Made by a program: the position numbers and the translations under genes
Notes under the pieces: generated by a model
What the model was told of the DNA's origin: nothing
What the model saw: the letters and a program-made list of their open reading frames with translations, nothing else
Database searches by the model: none
Shown: one piece after another, positions 32,441-40,668 of the stretch
Numbering within the stretch: the first letter of the stretch is position 1
How the letters are laid out: each line of letters begins with the position of its first letter
DNA from: Hungatella sp.
GTDB lineage: Bacteria; Bacillota; Clostridia; Lachnospirales; Lachnospiraceae
Length of the DNA: 40,668 nt
Reading direction: 5' to 3'
NCBI GenBank assembly: GCA_022792815.1
Contig: JAAWBS010000032.1
Span: 1 to 40,668, forward strand

Positions 32441-33702
32441 GTGATTTTTTTCAGCAGGTTCTTTAATTCCCCGGTCAGCAGGTCTTTCTCGTTTTTCTCG
32501 GGACACTCAAGGACGATCTCGAGGAGAGCCTCCAGCATATCACCCATGGCCGGACCGGGTTTCATCCCCAGCCCGATCAGGTCTCTCCCCGACAGGGCCA
32601 GTGTCTTTAAGCCGACACAGTCCCCTCGGTCTCGGATCCTCCCGGTCATATCCCCGATTCGCTCTAACTCCCCGGCGCTTTCGGGAATCCCCGGCATATA
32701 CCTTTTAAATGTCATCAGATCGTCAAACTGCTCCTCTGACATCCGGCTCATAGTCCTTCTCAGGGAAGTCTCCTCCGCTCCTGCCGGCTGATTCCACCAC
32801 CGCACCAGAAGCCGGACTCTGAGGATGGTGTTATTGTCCAGTTTCAGCTCCTTTAAGACCTGCTCGGCCTCAGCCTCGGTCTGATGGCACAGAAGGGCGG
32901 CCCACCTCAGATGTCTTCTGGCGGGAAGCCGGTTGTCGATCACAATCTTTTCCGGCACAACAGCGGAAAATGCAGGGCTCACGAAGGGAGCCAGACCGTC
33001 TTCAAACACCCTTCTGACAGACTCCGGATGGTCGGAGAGCAAAAGCTTGGTAATCTCTGTCTGGATCCGCTCTTTGCTCACATGGGCCAGGCCGGGAGCC
33101 AGGGCCCTCAGAGCCGTCTTGGTACTCGCCTCGATCTCAAAGCCCAACTGGGCAGAGAACCGGAGAGCTCTCAGGATCCTTAAGGCATCCTCCCCAAACC
33201 GGTCCCCAGGGTTTCCCACACAGCGGATCAGGCCTCTCTCCAGATCTCCGATGCCGTCAAACAGGTCGATGAGACCGGTATGGCTATTGTAGGCCATAGC
33301 GTTGATGGTGAAGTCCCGGCGCCTTAAATCCTCCTCCAGGCTGGAGGTGAAGGCCACGCTCTTGGGGTGCCGGTTATCCTCATACTCGCCGTCGATGCGG
33401 TAGGTCGTGACCTCATAGGCCTCTTTTCCCCTCATGACCGTGACCGTGCCGTGAGCGATCCCCGTGTCGACGGTCCTGTGAAACAGAGCCTTCACCTGTT
33501 TTGGAAGCGCCGAGGTGGTGATGTCCCAGTCCCCCGGCTGCTTGCCCAGAAGACTGTCCCTGACACATCCGCCTACGATATAGGCCTCAAAGCCGCTGCG
33601 GCGCAGTGTCTCTATAATATACTCCGCCTGCCAGGGCATATGGATGGGAAGACCCGCTCCCTCCTTTTCCCCTGGGCATATGATACGATTTTCTCCTGTC
33701 AC
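32437..33702 (-). CDS. cca: CCA tRNA nucleotidyltransferase
   Basis: 421 residues from GTG at 33702, chosen because GGAGG lies 8 nt upstream; an ATG 32 codons later has no such site, and the longer frame would run into proS. Nucleotidyltransferase motifs are clear: GGCVRDSLLG, DWDITTSA (catalytic Asp pair), RRDFTINAMAYN and the GDRFGEDALRILRALRFSAQLGF helix. The enzyme adds or repairs the 3' CCA of tRNA. No HD phosphohydrolase domain is evident. It lies 59 bp after proS, so two tRNA-charging functions share a transcript. Confidence 0.94.
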   Translation of the reverse strand: MTGENRIICPGEKEGAGLPIHMPWQAEYIIETLRRSGFEAYIVGGCVRDSLLGKQPGDWDITTSALPKQVKALFHRTVDTGIAHGTVTVMRGKEAYEVTTYRIDGEYEDNRHPKSVAFTSSLEEDLRRRDFTINAMAYNSHTGLIDLFDGIGDLERGLIRCVGNPGDRFGEDALRILRALRFSAQLGFEIEASTKTALRALAPGLAHVSKERIQTEITKLLLSDHPESVRRVFEDGLAPFVSPAFSAVVPEKIVIDNRLPARRHLRWAALLCHQTEAEAEQVLKELKLDNNTILRVRLLVRWWNQPAGAEETSLRRTMSRMSEEQFDDLMTFKRYMPGIPESAGELERIGDMTGRIRDRGDCVGLKTLALSGRDLIGLGMKPGPAMGDMLEALLEIVLECPEKNEKDLLTGELKNLLKKIT

Positions 33703-33761
33703 TGACTCCGCCTCCTTGCCGGTTGTTCCCGTCACGGCCTGCCGCGCTGCAAACTCCTTCT

Positions 33762-35201
33762 CTAATATGCCCGGCCCCAGTACACCATCTTCGCGGCCGG
33801 CTTGCCGCAGCAGACGCACTTGTCGGACAGCTGTTCCTGCTTAAAAGGCATACAGCGGGAAGTGGCTCCCGTGTCTTCCTTGATCTTATCCTCACACTCC
33901 CGGCAGCCGCACCACATGGCTTTGACAAAGCCGGGCTTCTCGTTGATGGTCTTCACAAAACCGTCATAGTCCACCGCCTCGTAGGTGTGGACATCCCTAT
34001 GGGCCTTTGCCCGCTCAAACATGTCTTTCCGGATGATCTCCAAAAGCTCTCCCGCCTTAGTCTCCAGGTCACAGAGGGCAACAATGATCTTCTCGTGAGT
34101 GTCCCGGCGCACCAGGACCGCCTGATTCTGCTCCATATCCTTGGGACCGATCTCCACCCGGAGGGGGATTCCTCTCATCTCGCAGTCGCTGAATTTCCAG
34201 CCTGGGCTCTTGTCCGTGTCATCTACCTTCACCCGGAAGCCGGAAGCGGCCAGCCGGTCCCTCAGCTCCAACGCCTTGTCAAGGACTCCTTCCTTCTTCT
34301 GCTGGACGGGAACCACCATGACCTGAACCGGAGCCACGCCGGGGGGAAGTACCAGGCCGTTGTCATCGCCGTGAACCATGATGATGGCGCCGATGATTCG
34401 GGTGCTTAACCCCCAGGAGGTCTGATGGACGTACTTTAAGGTGTTGTCCTTGTCCGCGAACTGGATCTCGAAAGCCTTGGCAAACCCGTCGCCGAAGTTG
34501 TGGCTGGTACCGCTCTGAAGAGCTTTTCCGTCGTGCATCAGGGCCTCGATGGTGTAGGTGGCCTCCGCCCCGGCAAACTTCTCCTTGTCCGTCTTCCGTC
34601 CCCGGATCACAGGGATCGCCAGAACCTCTTCACAGAAATCCGCGTAGACGTTGAGCATCTGCTCCGTCCGCTCCTGGGCCTCCCGGGCCGTGGCGTGAGC
34701 CGTATGTCCCTCCTGCCACAGGAATTCTCTGGAGCGGAGGAAAGGTCTGGTGGTCTTCTCCCACCTTACCACGGAACACCACTGATTGTAGAGTCTGGGC
34801 AGATCCCGGTAGGAATGAATATCCTTGGCGTAGAAGTCACAGAACAGAGTCTCCGAGGTGGGTCTGACGCACATCCGCTCCTGCAGAGGCTCTAAGCCTC
34901 CATGGGTCACCCAGGCCACCTCCGGGGCAAACCCCTCCACATGATCCTTCTCCTTCTGTAAGAGCCCTTCGGGAATGAACATAGGCATGTATACATTCTC
35001 CACTCCGGTCTCCTTAAAGCGTCTGTCCAACTCCCTCTGGATGTTCTCCCAGAGAGCGTAGCCTGCCGGCTTGATCACCATGCAGCCCTTCACGCTGGCG
35101 TAGTCACACAGCTCCGCTTTCTTCACCACGTCTGTGTACCACTGGGCAAAATCCACGTCCATGGAGGTGATGGCCTCCACCAGTTTCTTGTCGTTTGCCA
35201 T
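33762..35201 (-). CDS. proS: Prolyl-tRNA synthetase, archaeal/eukaryotic-like form
   Basis: 479 residues from ATG at 35201 behind AAGGAGA. The short length without the bacterial editing insert, the class II motif 2 region ([25 protein letters not shown]) and a C-terminal zinc-type domain ([18 protein letters not shown]) place it in the ProS type 3 group found in Clostridia and archaea. It charges tRNA-Pro in the cytoplasm. A proline-type T-box leader with its own promoter controls it. Confidence 0.96.
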   Translation of the reverse strand: MANDKKLVEAITSMDVDFAQWYTDVVKKAELCDYASVKGCMVIKPAGYALWENIQRELDRRFKETGVENVYMPMFIPEGLLQKEKDHVEGFAPEVAWVTHGGLEPLQERMCVRPTSETLFCDFYAKDIHSYRDLPRLYNQWCSVVRWEKTTRPFLRSREFLWQEGHTAHATAREAQERTEQMLNVYADFCEEVLAIPVIRGRKTDKEKFAGAEATYTIEALMHDGKALQSGTSHNFGDGFAKAFEIQFADKDNTLKYVHQTSWGLSTRIIGAIIMVHGDDNGLVLPPGVAPVQVMVVPVQQKKEGVLDKALELRDRLAASGFRVKVDDTDKSPGWKFSDCEMRGIPLRVEIGPKDMEQNQAVLVRRDTHEKIIVALCDLETKAGELLEIIRKDMFERAKAHRDVHTYEAVDYDGFVKTINEKPGFVKAMWCGCRECEDKIKEDTGATSRCMPFKQEQLSDKCVCCGKPAAKMVYWGRAY

Positions 35202-35314
35202 GACAAATCTCCTTTCTTTTTCGCATCCGTGTGTAATCGAGTAGGGAAGATTTATCTTCCCCTGCTCGTGCACCTGGCCCCGGTCAGCCTGGCTGACACT
35301 GTTCCTCCCGGGGC

Positions 35315-35584
35315 CCGTGTGCATAAAAAAACATCCAGTCCCTGCCTTTATGACAAGGGACCGGATGACTGTAGGTCCGGCGGTACCACCCTGCTTAACT
35401 GCCTGTCGGATGACTTAGGCAGTTCTCTCGCTTTTCGTTAACGCCGAAATACGCCGTACTTTCATACGGGGGCTCCAAGGCGGGTTGGGCTTCCAGGGAC
35501 ATAAGGGCCTTCCACCGATCGGCCCTCTCTCTGTCATGTATGTCGGCTTACTAGTCCTCTTCATCGCCGCAAATCTGCTGATGT
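35315..35584 (-). promoter_or_regulatory. T-box leader of proS
   Basis: On the minus strand the T-box core AGCAGGGTGGTACCGCC (35380-35396) is preceded by a long stem I with an AGTA motif, a K-turn-like AUGACAGAGAG stretch and the distal loop CGGTGGAAG. The core is followed by a terminator, CATCCGGTCCCT/AGGGACTGGATG with T7 (35324-35367). Uncharged tRNA would stabilise the antiterminator and allow proS expression. The specifier codon could not be placed with certainty; proline is inferred from the gene. Confidence 0.92.
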
Positions 35585-35590
35585 ATGGTG

Positions 35591-35619
35591 ATTTTACGCC
35601 AAATTCTGCGGATTGTCAA
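35591..35619 (-). promoter_or_regulatory. SigA-type promoter of the proS T-box transcript
   Basis: On the minus strand TTGACA (35614-35619), 17 bp, TAAAAT (35591-35596). Start near 35584. Confidence 0.85.
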
Positions 35620-35651
35620 GATTTAAATGGGCGGCTCTCGCAATATAGATC

Positions 35652-35683
35652 AGCCGGACAGAGCCCCAAAGCCCTGTCCGGCT
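35652..35683. terminator. Terminator hairpin after the ROK gene
   Basis: AGCCGGACAG (35652-35661) and CTGTCCGGCT (35674-35683) form a 10-bp stem. The minus-strand tail GATCTATATTG is only moderately U-rich. It ends the beta-glucoside operon before the proS promoter. Confidence 0.6.
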
Positions 35684-35692
35684 TTCCTTCTC

Positions 35693-36622
35693 TCACTCCC
35701 CGAACCGAGTCAGAAAGTAGCTGTAGGCGCCGATGAGATTGGCGTCATTAAAGAACTTACATGTGGTCACGTCCGCGTTCTGTCCGGGCCACTTGAACTG
35801 GCTGTAAAAATAATCCACATTTCTCCGGATATACTCAAGGAGCAGCGGCTGCCTGCTGATGCCTCCCCCGATGGCAAACCGGTCCGGATCATAGATAATC
35901 TGCAGGTTCACGATCATGTGGGCGATGCTCCTGGTAAACTGATCCAGAGCCATAAGCACCTTGGGATCCCCCTCCTCGGCCCACCGGAACACGTCATAGC
36001 CGTTGATCTCGTCGGGATTCTCGATCCCCCTGGCGTTGGCCGCCAGACGGCGGAGCCTGGGATTGCCTGCCCGTCCTGCCCAGGTGTCATTTCCCTCATC
36101 CATATTCTCCCCCAGAGAGAGGAAACTGAACTCCCCCGCCGCAAAACTCCTGCCGAAATGAACCTTTCCGTCCTTAATCAGCGCCCCGCCGATACCTGTC
36201 CCCAACACGATGACAATACCATCCCTGCAGTCGGACAAAGCCCCCCACTTTGCCTCTGCCATAGCTGCACTCTTGGCATCGTTCATGATGGTAACCGGCA
36301 CATTCAGACGCCTCTTCATCTCTCCGGCAAGATTAAAATTCTGAATATATCTTAAATTTCCTCCGCTTACACATACTCCGTTCTCACTGTCGATCACTCC
36401 CGGAACCGACATGGCGATTCCCTGAACCTGGCCCTCTACGGACCGATAGATCTTCTCCAAGGCCGTCAGATAGGCCTCCACCCCCTCATAGGGTGTGGGC
36501 GTTTCCCCCTTGCCTGTCAGGTTCAAATCCCTGTCGATGACTCCGTACTTGATGGCAGTCCCCCCTACATCGATGCACAGACATGATCCGCCCGAATATG
36601 TTTTCTCATTGTTATCCGTCAT
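35693..36622 (-). CDS. ROK family sugar kinase (possible beta-glucoside kinase)
   Basis: 309 residues from ATG at 36622, 8 nt after GGGGG; the open frame extends further without support. The phosphate-binding DVGGTAIKYG and the second glycine loop VLGTGIGGALI are present, and ND and GEFSF mark the sugar pocket. The CxCGxxGCxE zinc motif of many ROK kinases is absent, and no HTH is present, so it is a kinase not a repressor. It sits after a 6-phospho-beta-glucosidase gene; members related to BglK phosphorylate beta-glucosides such as cellobiose. Substrate is inferred from context. Confidence 0.82.
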   Translation of the reverse strand: MTDNNEKTYSGGSCLCIDVGGTAIKYGVIDRDLNLTGKGETPTPYEGVEAYLTALEKIYRSVEGQVQGIAMSVPGVIDSENGVCVSGGNLRYIQNFNLAGEMKRRLNVPVTIMNDAKSAAMAEAKWGALSDCRDGIVIVLGTGIGGALIKDGKVHFGRSFAAGEFSFLSLGENMDEGNDTWAGRAGNPRLRRLAANARGIENPDEINGYDVFRWAEEGDPKVLMALDQFTRSIAHMIVNLQIIYDPDRFAIGGGISRQPLLLEYIRRNVDYFYSQFKWPGQNADVTTCKFFNDANLIGAYSYFLTRFGE

Positions 36623-36649
36623 AATATCCACCCCCATATGTTTTCTGTC

Positions 36650-36677
36650 GGAGACGGCAAATGGATTTGCCGTCTCC
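36650..36677. repeat. 12-bp perfect hairpin between the glucosidase and ROK genes
   Basis: GGAGACGGCAAA/TTTGCCGTCTCC with a TGGA loop. It has no U-run, so it is more likely an mRNA processing or stability element than a terminator. It begins at or near the start predicted from the promoter at 36682-36711. Confidence 0.6.
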
Positions 36678-36681
36678 AATA

Positions 36682-39472
<2,791 letters not shown>

Positions 39473-39589
39473 TTTGAACCCTCCTTTTTGCCGTTCTCAC
39501 TGTCTTTGGCCGCCTTCCTCCCGGAAGTATATGCGGAATACCCAAAAACCCTCCTGTTTCCCACGGCATTTTGTTGATTTAGTGAGTCC

Positions 39590-39618
39590 AGTATAATGAA
39601 GATTTTTCCATTTGTCAG
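39590..39618 (-). promoter_or_regulatory. SigA-type promoter of the beta-glucoside operon
   Basis: On the minus strand CTGACA (39613-39618), 17 bp, TATACT (39590-39595). Start near 39583, giving a leader of about 110 nt. Confidence 0.75.
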
Positions 39619-39653
39619 CAGATTGGACAACAAATAAAACAGTTCCCGATGAT

Positions 39654-39667
39654 TGTAACATGTTACA
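39654..39667. promoter_or_regulatory. 14-bp palindromic operator candidate upstream of the PTS promoter
   Basis: TGTAACATGTTACA is perfectly self-complementary and lies 36 bp upstream of the PTS -35, between the RpiR gene and its likely target. RpiR family activators often bind upstream of the operon they control. Confidence 0.55.
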
Positions 39668-39670
39668 CGC

Positions 39671-39701
39671 AAAAAACAGTACGTTTTTTCTCGTACTGTT
39701 T
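39671..39701 (-). terminator. Rho-independent terminator of the RpiR gene
   Basis: AAACAGTACG (39674-39683) and CGTACTGTTT (39692-39701) with an 8-nt loop. On the minus strand the stem runs directly into T6. Confidence 0.85.
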
Positions 39702-39733
39702 CCGCAAAATATCGTTTCTCCCTTTTGCTCCGG

Positions 39734-40474
39734 TCAGGCCTGATTCTCAGGCGAGAACCGGTACAGTTTATTGCCCAGAATCTCCAGGATCGTCACCACC
39801 GGCGCTTGGAGGGTAACATTAAAATATCTGGCCGTCTTCCTCACCGGCATATAGTAGGAGATGTTGCAGTCGCTCATCCTGGCCAGGGTACAGTTGGGCG
39901 TGTTGGTGATAGAGATCAGGCGGCAGCCCTTCACCTTCAGCCCATTGGCCATGTTCAGCACCTGCTCCGTCTCCCCGGACACCGACAGGGCCACTGCCGC
40001 TGTCTCCTTGCCGTGCTCCCCGAATACCGGGGTAAACGGGTCATCGATGCACAGGGAAAGCCATCCCACATTGGAGAAATACCGGGCGCCGTACTTGGCC
40101 AGCATCCCCGATGTGCCCACTCCCATAAAGATGATGCTGGTGGAATGGCGCAGCATATCCGCCGCCTGGTCGATATGATCCATGTACTCTTTCGTCTGAA
40201 ACCGCCTCAGGTAATCCGCCAGATTGCTGATGTCCACATCGGTCTCCGGCTCAATCTGCTGTCTCAGATACTGCTTGAACTGTATCTTAAACTCCGTGTA
40301 TCCGTCACAGCCCATCTTCTTGCAAAACCGCAGCACCGTGGTGGTGGATACATGGGCCTCTTCCGCCAACTCCCGTATCTTCATATATCCCGCCTTTTCC
40401 TTGTTCTTCAGCACGTATTGATATACATCCATCTCCAGTTCATTGAGGCTCATGATCTCTTCGTATGTAAACAT
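39734..40474 (-). CDS. MurR/RpiR family transcriptional regulator
   Basis: 246 residues from ATG at 40474 behind AGGAGGG; the longer frame has no ribosome site. The N-terminal RpiR HTH (about 1-77; IRELAEEAHVSTTTVLRFCKKMG) is followed by a SIS domain (about 100-240; FMGVGTSGMLAKYGARYF, SVSGETEQVLNMA) that senses a phosphosugar. It is transcribed in the same direction as, and just upstream of, the PTS - glucosidase - ROK genes but is separated by its own terminator and the operon promoter. It probably controls that operon with the 6-phospho-beta-glucoside as signal. Confidence 0.92.
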   Translation of the reverse strand: MFTYEEIMSLNELEMDVYQYVLKNKEKAGYMKIRELAEEAHVSTTTVLRFCKKMGCDGYTEFKIQFKQYLRQQIEPETDVDISNLADYLRRFQTKEYMDHIDQAADMLRHSTSIIFMGVGTSGMLAKYGARYFSNVGWLSLCIDDPFTPVFGEHGKETAAVALSVSGETEQVLNMANGLKVKGCRLISITNTPNCTLARMSDCNISYYMPVRKTARYFNVTLQAPVVTILEILGNKLYRFSPENQA

Positions 40475-40545
40475 GGGGCCCTCCTTTTTCGTTATGGCCG
40501 CAGGCCCGGAAAATGCTCTTTCATGTTTCATCCAGGTATAAGAAG

Positions 40546-40569
40546 AGCCCTATACATAGATATAGGGCT
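40546..40569 (-). terminator. Hairpin upstream of the RpiR gene
   Basis: AGCCCTATA/TATAGGGCT, 9-bp perfect stem with a 6-nt loop. On the minus strand CTCTTCTTATACC follows, so it may end a gene lying to the right of the window. The last 100 bases hold no gene I can support. Confidence 0.45.
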
Positions 40570-40668
40570 ACAATGTCTTTTGTCCTGCATTGCGAAAGTA
40601 TTGGTGTCATAATACAGTGTCGATGGCTGCACACTGCCAAAAGCAGAAATCAAACAGATTCCTGTCTA

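Noticed and set aside
33703..33819. Extended cca N-terminus overlapping proS.
   Set aside because: It would overlap proS in another frame. The GTG at 33702 has a strong ribosome site and matches family length.
40588..40610. CATTGCGAAAGT resembles the end of the mobile element (TTGCGAAAGT).
   Set aside because: Similarity stops after about 12 bases, there is no partner end or target duplication in the window, and a 10-12-base match can be chance or a degraded end.

Overview
The window looks like chromosome of a spore-forming, low-to-mid GC Clostridia, most likely a Lachnospiraceae (Clostridium cluster XIVa) gut anaerobe. This is inferred from family-level protein features, not from a database search. 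The pointers are a CotS-family spore coat protein, a Firmicutes-type L10 leader, a proS T-box, a CcpA cre site, a class B sortase, choline-binding repeats, and the ribosomal and secretion gene order. Nearly everything is core chromosome. No phage, plasmid, CRISPR, tRNA or rRNA gene was seen. The only mobile DNA is a pair of related small non-coding inverted-repeat elements.

Layout. 1-3.6 kb is a cell-surface choline module: the N-terminus of a secreted protein leaving the window on the left, a three-domain HTH/nucleotidyltransferase/choline-kinase-like protein, and a secreted choline-binding-repeat protein. 3.7-8.0 kb is a leftward operon glmM - M20 peptidase - leuA, followed upstream by a class B sortase. 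9.0-10.3 kb is a rightward SARP-type regulator. 10.3-17.5 kb is leftward housekeeping: rpmE - DUF1385 - prmC - prfA, rho, then a polysaccharide deacetylase - rarA pair. 17.9-19.3 kb is a tagaturonate-reductase-like gene with cre and operator sites. 19.5 kb is a rightward cold-shock gene with a striking leader hairpin. 20.0-23.7 kb is rpmG-secE-nusG-rplK-rplA and rplJ-rplL (L10 leader with attenuator). 23.7-27.8 kb is mreB, recD2 and comFC. 28.1-29.4 kb is a structured putative RNA plus a CmpB-like membrane protein. 29.5-35.6 kb is a phosphohexomutase, CotS-like kinase fold, cca, and T-box-controlled proS. 35.7-40.5 kb is a beta-glucoside operon: RpiR regulator, PTS EIIC, 6-phospho-beta-glucosidase, ROK kinase.

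Most notable. (i) Two insertions of one MITE-like family: 273 bp at 17544-17816 with a 12-bp target duplication, and 64 bp at 3634-3697 with an 11-bp imperfect duplication. The small one is an internally deleted, inverted version of the large one, inserted exactly at the leuA stop codon. (ii) Four consecutive hairpins, three with GNRA tetraloops, at 28157-28322 in front of the CmpB-like gene, resembling a structured RNA or leader that I cannot assign to a known class. (iii) A 23-bp hairpin with a UUUU loop and a U-run in the cold-shock gene leader. (iv) Two 14-bp palindromes of the form TGTAA-N4-TTACA, one at the uxaB promoter and one at the PTS promoter, which may be operators of related regulators.

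Starts were moved inward from the longest reading frame wherever a good ribosome binding site and family length agreed. Each such choice is stated in the entry.
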